Source: Gammaproteobacteria bacterium | Lineage (GTDB): Bacteria; Pseudomonadota; Gammaproteobacteria; Pseudomonadales; Litorivicinaceae | Length of the DNA: 64,000 nt | Reading direction: 5' to 3' | Assembly: GCA_024640985.1 (NCBI GenBank) | Contig: JAHEDY010000003.1 | Coordinates: forward strand, 28,677 to 92,676 | Shown here: positions 19,256 through 27,766 of the stretch, one piece after another | Layout of the letters: each line of letters opens with the position of its first letter | Position numbering within the stretch: the first letter of the stretch is position 1 | Translations under genes and position numbers: made by a program | The notes under the pieces: model-generated | What the model was told of the DNA's origin: nothing | Databases searched by the model: none | What the model saw: only the letters and a program-made list of their open reading frames with translations

Positions 19256-20359
19256 GTGCAGATCAGTGTTATTGGTGGTGGTCCGATCGGCTTAATTGCA
19301 CGCACTGCGCTCGAGCAAGAGGGTCACGAGGTTCGGCAATTTGATCCCTCGACGGAAAAACCGAAGATGTCACTCGCATTGGCAGAGTCAACCCTGGCCT
19401 TACTGAATCGCATCGGTGTGCAATTAGATGCTGGCGAAGATCTGACAGAAATCCTCGTGAATGAGCACGGATTGCCAGGTTCGATGCTTTTGCGGGCATC
19501 GGAATGTGGATATCCTCGGTTTGGACGGGTGATCTGTTCGCTGGCGCTTGAAGAAGCCCTGACCCAGCATACCTCGGATCGGATTGAGCGCCTGTCGGTG
19601 TCGCAAGTACGCGCTCGGAGTGCACAACACAACCCATCAATTGAGCTGTCGTCCGGTGAAATGATTCATCCTGATCTGGTGATTTTGGCCGATGGGGGGC
19701 GAAGTGGACTCACTGAGTCTTTGGGGCTGACAGCTCAGCGGCGACCTTTTGATCGCTCCGCGATCATGGGCCGTATTCAGGTGGACACTCCACAGGCCGG
19801 TCGTGCTTATGAGCGATTTATTGGGACCGGTCCGTTGGCAATCCTACCCATCGAGTCGTCGACCTATGGTTTTGTGTGGTCACTGGATCCGGCGTATGCA
19901 GAACGCTTGAGTCAGATGCCAGAAACATTGCTCAGCGCGTTACAGCAAGCAGTCCCTGCTGAGCTTGGCGGCATTGAATTCGCTTCGGATCCAGTCGTGA
20001 TTCCGTTGGTTGAGCGCTGGGTTGACCAACCCTACCGGCCGGGGGTGGTGTTAATTGGAAATGGCGCGCAGACCATTCATCCAGTCGCAGGCCAAGGTCT
20101 GAATCTTGCGCTTCGGGGTGTCAACCTGCTGGTTGATGCACTGCGGAGTCAGGATCCGGATGAAGCGGTCAAAACAGCGTTTTCCCAATGGCGTATGAAC
20201 CGTGATGCGACCCGGTTGGCTTCATCCAGTCTTGAGGCGTTATTTGATCGCGAGCTGTTTCCGCGGAAGCTCCTCACCAGCCTTGGGATGGCCTTTGGCG
20301 ACCAAAGTCTTTGGCTGAAGCGAAAAATTGCTGAGGCCGGTATGGGAGTGATTTCGTGA
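19256..20359 (+). CDS. ubiH: Ubiquinone C6-hydroxylase-type FAD monooxygenase (UbiH)
   Basis: 367-aa flavoprotein hydroxylase. FAD motifs are present: ISVIGGGPIGLIA at the N-terminus, LVILADGGRSGLTESL in the middle and LIGNGAQTIHPVAGQGLNLALRGV at the C-terminal side; the GN-AQTxHPxAGQG version is characteristic of UbiH rather than UbiI/UbiF. Somewhat shorter than E. coli UbiH (about 390 aa). The start is a GTG two bases after the pepP stop. It overlaps the next gene as GTGA. Confidence 0.88.
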   Translation: MQISVIGGGPIGLIARTALEQEGHEVRQFDPSTEKPKMSLALAESTLALLNRIGVQLDAGEDLTEILVNEHGLPGSMLLRASECGYPRFGRVICSLALEEALTQHTSDRIERLSVSQVRARSAQHNPSIELSSGEMIHPDLVILADGGRSGLTESLGLTAQRRPFDRSAIMGRIQVDTPQAGRAYERFIGTGPLAILPIESSTYGFVWSLDPAYAERLSQMPETLLSALQQAVPAELGGIEFASDPVVIPLVERWVDQPYRPGVVLIGNGAQTIHPVAGQGLNLALRGVNLLVDALRSQDPDEAVKTAFSQWRMNRDATRLASSSLEALFDRELFPRKLLTSLGMAFGDQSLWLKRKIAEAGMGVIS

Positions 20360-21480
20360 AGACGGTTGTCATTGGTGGTGGATCCATTGGTCTAGCGGCG
20401 GCTGTTGTGTGTCACCGGGCCGGTCATCAAGTGTCTGTGTTTGATCCGGTTGGATTTCAGCCCGTTCAGCCAACCGTTGAAATGGATGCTCGCGTTTGGG
20501 CGCTTGGACCGAAATCGACAGGTTTTCTGTCAGACATTCATGCCTGGTCGCCCGATGCTCGCGTGTGTTGCTATCGATCAATGCGAGTCATCGATGCGCG
20601 TAGTGATGCCAGAGTCACCTTTGAAGATCCAAGGCTTGGCCATCTCGTGGAAGCACATTGGGTGCGTAACCAACTGTTAAAAACCGTTGGGGGGAGCCCC
20701 ATTCAATGCCAGCAGCAAGCGGTCGCACGAGTGGATCCAAAGGGATGCGTCATCCTCGAGGATGGCCAGACGATCGATTCTGATTTCGTGATCTTTGCGG
20801 AAGGTCGGCAAGCAACAACGGCTCAAGCATCCGGATTCGAATGGCTTGATGGTGGATATCATCAGCGGGCGCTGGTGGGAACACTTCACTGCGAGCAACC
20901 ACATGACGGAGAGGCATTTCAGATTTTTACTGAGCAGGGCCCGTTGGCGCTTTTGCCACTCCCGGATCGCGATGGCGAGCATCGAGTCAGTTTGGTCTGG
21001 TCCTTGCCGACCGATGCGGCCGATGCGCTCGCACAGTGCAGTACTGACATGCTTGCTGCACGATTGGCTCGGTTGAGTGAAGCAGCGCGTGGGGCATTGC
21101 GATTTGTCAGCGAACCTGTTTGGATTCCGGTTTCTCAACACGCGCTTAAACGAGACGCACTTGGTTGCTTGCTGGCAATCGGTGATACAGCGCATGGGAT
21201 TCTGCCCTTGGCAGGCCTTGGTGCCAATCTTGGTTTTGCTGATGTGATTGCGTTACAGCAAGCTCTGCGATCACACCCGTCCGCTGCCGGTGATCGGTTG
21301 GCCAGAACGGTGGCGCGCGAGCGATGCATAGATCACCGGACGGTGGCGATGGTGATGGGATTGTTTTCAGACGTGTTCCGATCCGATCAACCCATGATTC
21401 AATTGGGTCGCAGTATGGCTTTGAGAACCGCAGATCGACATCCGTTGATTCGATCACTGATTCAGGAGTTGGCAGGGTAA
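20356..21480 (+). CDS. UbiI/UbiH-family FAD monooxygenase with altered flavin motif
   Basis: 374-aa paralogue of the preceding gene, in the place where ubiI (visC) follows ubiH. The dinucleotide-binding start VVIGGGSIGLAAA is normal and FVIFAEGRQATTAQAS replaces the usual DG motif. The C-terminal signature reads LAIGDTAHGILPLAGLGANLGFADV: relative to GDAAHxIHPLAGQGLNxG the His before Pro is Leu and the Gln of GQG is Leu. A C5-hydroxylase role is likely from context, but the changed residues make it weaker than for ubiH. GTG start in a GTGA overlap. Confidence 0.72.
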   Translation: MKTVVIGGGSIGLAAAVVCHRAGHQVSVFDPVGFQPVQPTVEMDARVWALGPKSTGFLSDIHAWSPDARVCCYRSMRVIDARSDARVTFEDPRLGHLVEAHWVRNQLLKTVGGSPIQCQQQAVARVDPKGCVILEDGQTIDSDFVIFAEGRQATTAQASGFEWLDGGYHQRALVGTLHCEQPHDGEAFQIFTEQGPLALLPLPDRDGEHRVSLVWSLPTDAADALAQCSTDMLAARLARLSEAARGALRFVSEPVWIPVSQHALKRDALGCLLAIGDTAHGILPLAGLGANLGFADVIALQQALRSHPSAAGDRLARTVARERCIDHRTVAMVMGLFSDVFRSDQPMIQLGRSMALRTADRHPLIRSLIQELAG

Positions 21481-22091
21481 TGTTCACAGGGATTGTTCAA
21501 GGATTGGGTGAAGTCACACAGATCCATGATCATCAAGGAATTCGACGGATCCAGGTTCGCATGCCTAAAGGGCGGGACGCAGATCTGCAAACCGGAGCAT
21601 CGATTGCCATTAACGGTGTGTGCCTCACGGTCACTGGTTGGGATCCGCAGGGTGTGCAGTTTGATGTGATTGATGAGACGCTTAGATTGACCAATCTTGG
21701 CGATCTGAACACTGGCTCTTGGGTGAATGTCGAGCGTGCGGCACGTTTTGGTGATGAGATTGGTGGCCATGTGCTTTCCGGACATATCCACGGGCAGACT
21801 GAAGTCACTGAAGTCATTGAAACAGGGGCCAATCTGGCTGTTTGGTGGCGTGTCCCTGAATCTCTGTTGAAATATGTCTTACCCAAGGGCTATGTGTCAC
21901 TGAATGGGTGCTCATTGACCGTCGGTGAAACCAGTCGCAATGGGCAGATGAGTATTCACCTGATCCCAGAGACTCGTGCACTCACCACCTTCGGTCGGGT
22001 CAAGCCAGGCGATCACTTAAATTTAGAAATTGATTCCCAGACACAAGCGATTGTCGATACGGTTGAACGGGTGCTGGAACAGCGTTTGTGA
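21480..22091 (+). CDS. ribE: Riboflavin synthase, alpha chain
   Basis: 203-aa enzyme made of two lumazine-binding repeats, each with a FTGI/SG-type start: MFTGIVQGLGEV at the N-terminus and GGHVLSGHIHGQTEV at the start of the second. GASIAINGVCLTV and YVSLNGCSLTV are the paired substrate loops. Dismutates two lumazines to riboflavin. The ATG overlaps the previous stop as TAATG, and the frame's upstream extension is not used. Supply of flavin beside two FAD enzymes is a fitting arrangement, though the grouping is generic. Confidence 0.96.
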   Translation: MFTGIVQGLGEVTQIHDHQGIRRIQVRMPKGRDADLQTGASIAINGVCLTVTGWDPQGVQFDVIDETLRLTNLGDLNTGSWVNVERAARFGDEIGGHVLSGHIHGQTEVTEVIETGANLAVWWRVPESLLKYVLPKGYVSLNGCSLTVGETSRNGQMSIHLIPETRALTTFGRVKPGDHLNLEIDSQTQAIVDTVERVLEQRL

Positions 22092-23071
22092 AGGCCTGGC
22101 AACGGATTCTTGCCGATTCGTTAACGACATCGAATCAATTATTATCGCGCTTGGGCCTGATGGCCGATCAGGTGCAGTCTGTGGACCAGTCGCCGGATTT
22201 TCCGGTTCGAGTGCCGGAACCTTTTGTCACCCGGATGATGCCAGGTGATCCTCACGATCCCTTATTGCGCCAAGTGTTAGCAGTGACTGACGAGCGCCAT
22301 GCGATGCCCGGGTTTGTGAAAGACCCGTTGGATGAACTTGAAGGCCCGATGCCCGGGGTATTGCACAAATACCGATCGCGGGTCTTGGTGATCTACCGTG
22401 GTGGTTGCGCCATTAATTGCCGCTATTGCTTTCGACGACATTTTCCTTATCAGGAGAATACGCTGACCGCGAGAGAGGTTGATGGGTTGGTGGGCTACCT
22501 CGAGGCCCATCCGGAAGTTAATGAAGTGATCTTGTCAGGCGGTGATCCATTGATGGCTGATGATCAGGCGCTTTCTAGTTTGTTTGTTCGGTTGGAATCT
22601 GTATCAAGCATCAACCGCTTACGGATTCACACGCGATTACCCATTGTGATTCCAGAGCGGGTCACTGAGACGCTGTGCCAGACCATTGCTGCGACCGCTT
22701 TGCCTGTAGTGATGGTATTGCATAGCAACCATGCCAATGAAATTGATCAGCCGGTGATGGATGCAGTCAGTCAATTGCGCGGGGTCTGTCGTTCGGTATT
22801 GAATCAATCGGTGATCTTAAAAGGGATCAATGACTCTGCAGATGCGCTCATTGCCTTAAGCGAACGGTTGTTTGAGGCGGGGATTGATCCGTATTATTTG
22901 AACGTCTTAGATCGAGTGTCCGGGGCACATCATTTTGACGTGTCTGATCTGGAAGTGGCTGCACTTCATCAAGCATTATTGAATGCATTACCCGGATATT
23001 TAGTACCAAAGCTTGTCCGTGAAGTGCCAGGGATTGGCCACAAAGTGCAATGGAAGGGAGCGGCGCATTGA
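22088..23071 (+). CDS. epmB: EF-P (R)-beta-lysine pathway: lysine 2,3-aminomutase
   Basis: 327-aa radical-SAM/PLP enzyme that converts L-lysine to (R)-beta-lysine, used by EpmA to modify EF-P. The cluster motif is CAINCRYCFRRHFPY near residues 110-125; SGGDPLMADDQAL and HTRLPIVIPER follow, and the C-terminal PGYLVPKLVREVPG is typical of EpmB/YjeK and its PLP lysine region. GTG start in a GTGA overlap with ribE. Its partners efp and epmA are at 51.4-52.9 kb, so the pathway is complete but split. Confidence 0.93.
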   Translation: MKAWQRILADSLTTSNQLLSRLGLMADQVQSVDQSPDFPVRVPEPFVTRMMPGDPHDPLLRQVLAVTDERHAMPGFVKDPLDELEGPMPGVLHKYRSRVLVIYRGGCAINCRYCFRRHFPYQENTLTAREVDGLVGYLEAHPEVNEVILSGGDPLMADDQALSSLFVRLESVSSINRLRIHTRLPIVIPERVTETLCQTIAATALPVVMVLHSNHANEIDQPVMDAVSQLRGVCRSVLNQSVILKGINDSADALIALSERLFEAGIDPYYLNVLDRVSGAHHFDVSDLEVAALHQALLNALPGYLVPKLVREVPGIGHKVQWKGAAH

Positions 23072-24648
23072 TGATGTCGACGGTTTTGATTTGGATCGCT
23101 GGCGCCTGGGGTGCTGGTCAAATCGCGCGTTGGGCAGCGTTGCCGCCTTTGGTTGGCTATCTGACTGCGGGAGCCTTGTTCGCAGCCAATGGATTAGGTG
23201 ATAGCCAACATTGGTTGGAGATCCCCTCGGAAATCGGAGTGGAACTCTTACTCTTTGCGGTTGGCCTCAAAATGAATCCACGATCGATTTTCCGATTTGA
23301 TGTCGCTTTCGGGACGCTTTTGCATCTGATGCTGTCGGCTTTGATTCTGGCGCTTGCTCTAACGCAGGATTTATCCATTGAGATGAAGATTGCGCTAGCG
23401 CTGACTCTGGGATTCTCAAGCACTGTGGTCGCGGCCAAGGGCCTTGAGGCGCGCCGAGAAATACGAGCATTTCATGGTCGGTTGTCGATCAGTATTCTTG
23501 TCTTGCAAGATTTAGTGGCGGTCACCTTGTTAGCCGTTGGTGGAGACTCTGCACCCTCACCATTTGCGTTAGGTCTTTTAGCCATCCCATTGGCTGCGCC
23601 CTTGTTAAGAAAAGGATTGGAAAAGCTCTCACCCGAGCCCGAGTTGCATCTCTTGGTTGGAGTTTTATTGGCCTTGGTGTTGGGTGCTCAGTTGTTTAAA
23701 GCAGTCGGTGTTAGTGGGGAATTGGGTGCTTTGGTGATGGGAATGGTATTTGCCAATCATCCGGTCGCTAAGGGGATCGCCAATTATTTATGGGGTGTCC
23801 GTGAGTTGCTGTTGATCGCGTTTTTCCTGCGTGTCGGGATGCAAGTTCCTCTCGATCTGCAGGTCGTGATGGATGCCTTGCCGCTTCTCTTGTTATTGCC
23901 CTTGAAATTGGCTGTCCTTTTTGGCCTGTTGGTGCTGATTCGACTGCGTGCATACACCGCGTTTTTGATGTCGATTACCTTATTTTCATACTCTGAATTT
24001 GCACTCATTGTGGCGGCAGCATGGGCGGATAATGGTTTGATTCCCTCGACGGTGTTGCCAACGATCGCTGTTGCCGTCACCTTGAGCTTTGTCATTTCTG
24101 CGCCGCTGAACCGCTTTGCGCATGAGTTATATGAGCGATATGAAGGCTTTCTTGGGCGGCTTGAGCGTACCGATCGGCACCCGGATGAGCAACCACTGAC
24201 ACTTGGCGGAGCGCATGTGTTGGTAATCGGGATGGGTCGCATTGGGACCGCTGTGTTTGACAGTCTGACTGAAGATGGCGAAAAGGTCGTTGGGATTGAT
24301 GCGGATCCGGGAAAATTAGAATCGCATCGCCAAGCGGGCCGCCGCGTGGTGTTTGCAGATGCTGAGGATCCCGGGTTTTGGAATCATCTCCGATTTGGAC
24401 GGCTAGAAGCTGTGGTGTTGACCATGCCGGAGCCTGAATCCCAGTGCTGGGCGACCCATCGGCTCCGCGATCGTGGATTTGAGGGGGTCATCGCGGTGAG
24501 TACACGATCCCGCCATACAGTCACTCGCGTCAAGGAAGCCGGTGCTGACCTGATTTATGATGCCCACGATGCCGCTGGGTTGGGATTAGGTAAGGCGGTT
24601 CTCACTTGTCTTGGTGACGAGCGATTAGATAATCCCGAGCCTCGTTAA
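23071..24648 (+). CDS. CPA2-family cation:proton antiporter with RCK_N domain
   Basis: 525-aa inner-membrane protein. About 11-12 hydrophobic segments fill residues 1-370 (for example LPPLVGYLTAGALF, LALTLGFSSTVVAAKGLE, LGALVMGMVFANHP), followed by one TrkA-N/RCK nucleotide-binding domain with HVLVIGMGRIGTAVFDSL near residue 390. This is the KefB/YbaL-like layout, but it lacks the long C-terminal tail of KefC and ends about 50-100 residues earlier. Expected to exchange K+ or Na+ for protons. Starts in a TGATG overlap with epmB; its last 47 bp overlap the end of a convergent J-protein gene. Confidence 0.85.
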   Translation: MMSTVLIWIAGAWGAGQIARWAALPPLVGYLTAGALFAANGLGDSQHWLEIPSEIGVELLLFAVGLKMNPRSIFRFDVAFGTLLHLMLSALILALALTQDLSIEMKIALALTLGFSSTVVAAKGLEARREIRAFHGRLSISILVLQDLVAVTLLAVGGDSAPSPFALGLLAIPLAAPLLRKGLEKLSPEPELHLLVGVLLALVLGAQLFKAVGVSGELGALVMGMVFANHPVAKGIANYLWGVRELLLIAFFLRVGMQVPLDLQVVMDALPLLLLLPLKLAVLFGLLVLIRLRAYTAFLMSITLFSYSEFALIVAAAWADNGLIPSTVLPTIAVAVTLSFVISAPLNRFAHELYERYEGFLGRLERTDRHPDEQPLTLGGAHVLVIGMGRIGTAVFDSLTEDGEKVVGIDADPGKLESHRQAGRRVVFADAEDPGFWNHLRFGRLEAVVLTMPEPESQCWATHRLRDRGFEGVIAVSTRSRHTVTRVKEAGADLIYDAHDAAGLGLGKAVLTCLGDERLDNPEPR

Positions 24649-25108
24649 TCAGAGCAGCTAAGTAATCTGTTCCATCTTTATCGGGATGCATTTTACCCAT
24701 GAGTTTGCGATGTGCTGTGCGGATTTCAGCAGGCGTTGCGTTTTCATCAATCCCTAAGATTTCTGCCGCGCGCTTTGCTGTCATCGGCTCATCATTGGCT
24801 TGGCCTTTTTGATTGGCATGGGCTGCACCTGCACTTGCTGCTGCTCCTAAGCCAAGGATCTGCCGAAGCTGTGGAAACATGGAGAGTAATCCCCGCATGC
24901 TCCACAGCCGTCGACCAAAGGCCGCAACTGGCGCAGCTAGGGCAGCGAGTGCTGGCAATTTTCCGGTGACGACCAGCACCAAAATGCCGATAGCGACGGC
25001 GCCACCGACGACTTTCCACTTGTTTTCAGCGATCCATCCCTTGGTTGATCCGCGTGTTAGCAGATACATCAGGGCGAGAACCGCGAGGGTAATGATGAGC
25101 AATCTCAT
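24602..25108 (-). CDS. Membrane-anchored J-domain protein (TIM14/DnaJ-like)
   Basis: 168-aa protein. Residues 1-20 and about 35-60 are hydrophobic, giving one or two membrane spans, followed by an Ala/Gly-rich linker. A short J-domain occupies about 110-168: MTAKRAAEILGIDENATPAEI, then RKLMGKMHPDKDG with the HPD motif intact and INEARDYL at the end. This is the Pam18/TIM14 layout (C-terminal J-domain) rather than DnaJ. It presumably stimulates DnaK at the membrane. ATG at 25108; a TTG two codons earlier is less likely. Divergent from the MerR gene. Confidence 0.87.
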   Translation of the reverse strand: MRLLIITLAVLALMYLLTRGSTKGWIAENKWKVVGGAVAIGILVLVVTGKLPALAALAAPVAAFGRRLWSMRGLLSMFPQLRQILGLGAAASAGAAHANQKGQANDEPMTAKRAAEILGIDENATPAEIRTAHRKLMGKMHPDKDGTDYLAALINEARDYLIARHQDK

Positions 25109-25123
25109 GTTCAATATTTATCT

Positions 25124-25152
25124 GGACAAAACTAGGACAAACTTGCCACACT
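25124..25152 (+). promoter_or_regulatory. Candidate operator: ACA repeats at 11-bp steps before the MerR/B12 gene
   Basis: GGACAAA occurs at 25124-25130 and again at 25135-25141, exactly 11 bp apart; a third, weaker unit CCACACT follows at 25146-25152 in the same register, so ACA recurs three times. From memory, CarH-type MerR regulators bind 11-bp direct repeats. The position, just upstream of the regulator's own start and in the divergent promoter region, suits autoregulation. Confidence 0.5.
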
Positions 25153-25159
25153 ACGAGGT

Positions 25160-26164
25160 ATGGCTACATTAGAAACAATTTCAAGTATCGATACGTCACC
25201 GCGTCACCCCATTCGTTTAGTGGCGAATCGGACAGGCTTGACGGTCGACCTCATCCGCGCTTGGGAGAAACGGTACCACGTTGTTGAGCCCGCGCGTAGT
25301 GATACCAAGCGTCGTTTATACAGCGACTATGATATTGAGCGTTTGCGGTTGATCCGAATTGCCAAACAAAATGGTCGACGTCTTGTGGATGTCGCGCCTT
25401 TAACGCTCGAAGCCCTGCGCGATGTGGTTTCAGAAGACAGTCGCTACGAGGTCTCACAGGATGTTCAAGCCGAAATTTATCGGCCCAGTTGGACAAGCCC
25501 ACTCGAATCTTCAGAGTCTGCTGATGATATTGATGCGCTAATGTTCTCGGTACAGACAATGGATCAGCATCGCTTTGATCAGCTGCTGCAAGAAGGTTTG
25601 GTCAAACAATCTTTACCCGCATTCTTGCAAACAGTAATTGGACCGCTGCTTGCTGAAATTGGTGAGTCAACCCGACTCGGAAAAATGCGAATCGCGCACG
25701 AGCACATGGCAACGGCACATCTTCGTACCTTTATCGGTGCGCTTAGATTCCGAGAAACCTATACCGGTAATGAACCGAAAATCGTGATCACCACACCCAC
25801 AGGTCAATTGCATGAGTTAGGTGCCTTGATGGTGGCAGCCTTGGTTTCAGTGGATGGTTGGTTGCCTGTTTATTTGGGCCCGAATACACCGGCTGACGAG
25901 ATCGCGGCCTGTGCGATGCAATCGGGTGCGCGAGCAGTGAGTCTGTCACTGACCTATCCTGCCGATGACCCAAGAATTCCGACAGAATTGACTCGTTTAC
26001 GGTCACAACTTGAGTCTAGGATTCCGGTATTTGTTGGTGGTTCAGCGGCGTCCCATCATCATGAATTGATCAATCGGTTAGGCCTTCTTTCACCGAAAAG
26101 CCTGGATGCTCTGAGGCACTCTCTCAATATGCTTCGAGACAATCGATTCCAAGGAATTGCCTGA
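25160..26164 (+). CDS. MerR-family regulator with cobalamin-binding domain (CarH/LitR-like)
   Basis: 334-aa three-domain protein. Residues 15-75 are a MerR winged helix (IRLVANRTGLTVDLIRAWEKRY, then RRLYSDYDIERLRLI); about 115-205 is the helical B12-binding-2 cap; about 206-330 is a B12-binding Rossmann fold with TGQLHELGALMVAALV, which carries the cobalt-ligand His in its LHELG motif. CarH light sensors keep a W-x9-EH motif in the cap. Here EH is present (AHEHMAT) but the Trp position is Thr (IGESTRLGKM), so B12 binding is likely while classic light sensing is doubtful. Possible targets are carotenoid genes such as the crtY-blh-fni operon at 61.5-64 kb (inference). Followed by a DUF6482 gene in a TGATG overlap. 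Confidence 0.85.
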   Translation: MATLETISSIDTSPRHPIRLVANRTGLTVDLIRAWEKRYHVVEPARSDTKRRLYSDYDIERLRLIRIAKQNGRRLVDVAPLTLEALRDVVSEDSRYEVSQDVQAEIYRPSWTSPLESSESADDIDALMFSVQTMDQHRFDQLLQEGLVKQSLPAFLQTVIGPLLAEIGESTRLGKMRIAHEHMATAHLRTFIGALRFRETYTGNEPKIVITTPTGQLHELGALMVAALVSVDGWLPVYLGPNTPADEIAACAMQSGARAVSLSLTYPADDPRIPTELTRLRSQLESRIPVFVGGSAASHHHELINRLGLLSPKSLDALRHSLNMLRDNRFQGIA

Positions 26165-26484
26165 TGACCTTGGCTGAACTGAAAGCTTTGATTGGAAAAG
26201 GCCGGGCGCTGACACTCGAAATCCATGCATTCGAGGGGATCATTTACTTGGTCAAAATCATCACCGATGTTGGTGAGACCATGCTGAAAAAAGATGACGG
26301 TGATAATCAGGTCTTTAAATCATCGACTCAGGCCGGGATTGCTCTGGCCGAAGCGGGTGGGACCACAGCATGCATTGTTCATCAGTGCGCTTATGACGAG
26401 GTGATCGGACACGAACCTTGCCATGCTGAAGACCCTTCCTTAAGAACACCAATGGATCTGCGACTACTGGCAGGGCTCGGTTAA
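26164..26484 (+). CDS. DUF6482-like protein of unknown function
   Basis: 106-aa soluble protein, predicted alpha/beta, reminiscent of the DUF6482 family of Pseudomonas and Halomonas relatives (assignment from memory). It opens with TLAELKALIGKGRALTLEI, has a strand EGIIYLVKIIT, and ends with a conserved-looking GHEPCHAEDPSLRTPMDLRL. Cys-rich toward the end (Cys at CIVHQC and EPCH). The TGATG junction with the MerR/B12 regulator suggests the two are made together. The last 4 bp overlap the convergent Nudix gene. Confidence 0.6.
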   Translation: MTLAELKALIGKGRALTLEIHAFEGIIYLVKIITDVGETMLKKDDGDNQVFKSSTQAGIALAEAGGTTACIVHQCAYDEVIGHEPCHAEDPSLRTPMDLRLLAGLG

Positions 26485-27329
26485 CCTTCCAGCTGATTTC
26501 TGCGCTCACAGAGCATCGCGTATTCAGGGGTATTGTCGCCTGTGAGTACGCCATGGCGGATGGCAAAATCGATAATCACGAGATTACAGTTGTATTTGAA
26601 TGCATCACTCGTGGCAATGATCGATAACACCTCGTCAATCGGGAGACGCTGAAACGATTCCACCTCGCCATCATGGCAGACCGGTACAAAGCTATCTGGT
26701 AATTCCAGATCGAAACAGTAAAGAATATCGCGCTTGAGTCCCCGGCCGTCGGTATGTCGATAACTGATCGTCCCGGTTGCTATCGCTTGGTTGGCTTGGG
26801 TCTCTGAAATCCCGGCTTCTTCGAAACATTCCTTCACAAGATTTTCAAATAACCCCAGCCCCGCCGGTTGCCCACCACCGACCATATTGTCGAGTTTGCC
26901 TGGAAAGGTGGGCTTGTGTGGGGAGCGTTTGGCCACCCAAAGCTCGATCCCTTGGCGGGTTCTGACATAACCATTCAAGTGCACCCCGAATGTCAGGCAG
27001 CCGAGTGGAGCAGTGAGCGTCCGTTCCATCACAAATCGTGTCGGGTCTGTGACTGAGGCTTTGACTGGAAAGGGCTCGCCCACCCAACTCCAAAGTAACC
27101 CCTCTTCATAGGTTTCCTTGGCAAATCGAGCAAAGAGTTGGTTGAGCTCTACTTCAGGCTCGTTCGGGATGATCAGACCTTGATCCGATTCGCGCCAGAG
27201 TCCGAATTCGATGCCACGTAACTTAAAAGGATCTTGAACATAGCCAAGCAATGCATCGTGTTGGAACCAGGGGGTCCATCCGGAGACGTCTGCATTGTGG
27301 GCGTGATTGAAATGGTCAAAATAACTCAA
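26481..27329 (-). CDS. DUF4743/Nudix hydrolase
   Basis: 282-aa protein with an N-terminal DUF4743 region (about 1-120) and a C-terminal Nudix domain. The Nudix box reads GGQPAG...LFENLVKECFEEAGI: the REUxEE core is KECFEE, as in the plant/fungal TPK-like Nudix group, which hydrolyses oxidised thiamine diphosphates in the cases studied. The substrate here is unknown. It is the last gene of the suf transcript, with an ATGA overlap after the AbrB-like ORF. Confidence 0.85.
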   Translation of the reverse strand: MSYFDHFNHAHNADVSGWTPWFQHDALLGYVQDPFKLRGIEFGLWRESDQGLIIPNEPEVELNQLFARFAKETYEEGLLWSWVGEPFPVKASVTDPTRFVMERTLTAPLGCLTFGVHLNGYVRTRQGIELWVAKRSPHKPTFPGKLDNMVGGGQPAGLGLFENLVKECFEEAGISETQANQAIATGTISYRHTDGRGLKRDILYCFDLELPDSFVPVCHDGEVESFQRLPIDEVLSIIATSDAFKYNCNLVIIDFAIRHGVLTGDNTPEYAMLCERRNQLEG

Positions 27330-27766
27330 GGTCTGCTCCAGTAGCTGGCAAAGAAAGGAATGAGCATCCCCATCGCGAGGACTCGAATCAAGTGTTGTGT
27401 GGTGACATAAAGACCATCGGCGCCCACTTCCAAGGCAACAACCGGCATGACTTGAAAGGCACCTGGCATGAATCCAAGCGCTGCATCAAGGAATGGGAAC
27501 CCAAGAAGTTGATGGGTGATGTAAGCGCCAATCAAGGCAATGGTAATAGCGACCATTGTTGAGATTGCCGCAGGCGGGATGGTCTTTAACAAGGTACGGA
27601 CCCCCTGTCCGACAATATCGACTCCAATACGCCAACCGAAGAGCATCATGGCAAATGCAATGAACATCGGTGGGGTATTCAGTGTGGCGAGCTCGAGTAG
27701 ATTCAAGCTTGCACCCACGAACACACCGACAATCAGTCCAGGAGTTGTGACACGGAGGACTCTCAA
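27326..27766 (-). pseudogene. AbrB-like membrane protein, C-terminal half (split ORF)
   Basis: 146 codons forming the second half of a PF05145 (AbrB; TIGR03082 duplication) membrane protein: four or five hydrophobic segments including IAFAMMLFGWRIGVDIVGQ and ALGFMPGAFQVMPVVALEVGAD. The frame opens with TTG inside the stop of the upstream half (TTGA). Frame -1 upstream would read R-L-L-R just before this start, which is the usual linker between the two repeats, so a one-base shift separates what is normally a single protein of about 340 aa. It may be a true frameshift, an assembly error in the GGGG run at 27777-27780, or a genuine two-subunit form by coupled translation. Confidence 0.65.

Noticed and set aside
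26164..26484. DUF6482-like gene as an antitoxin of the MerR protein
   Set aside because: The partner is a full three-domain regulator, not a toxin; composition and overlap fit an ordinary two-gene unit.
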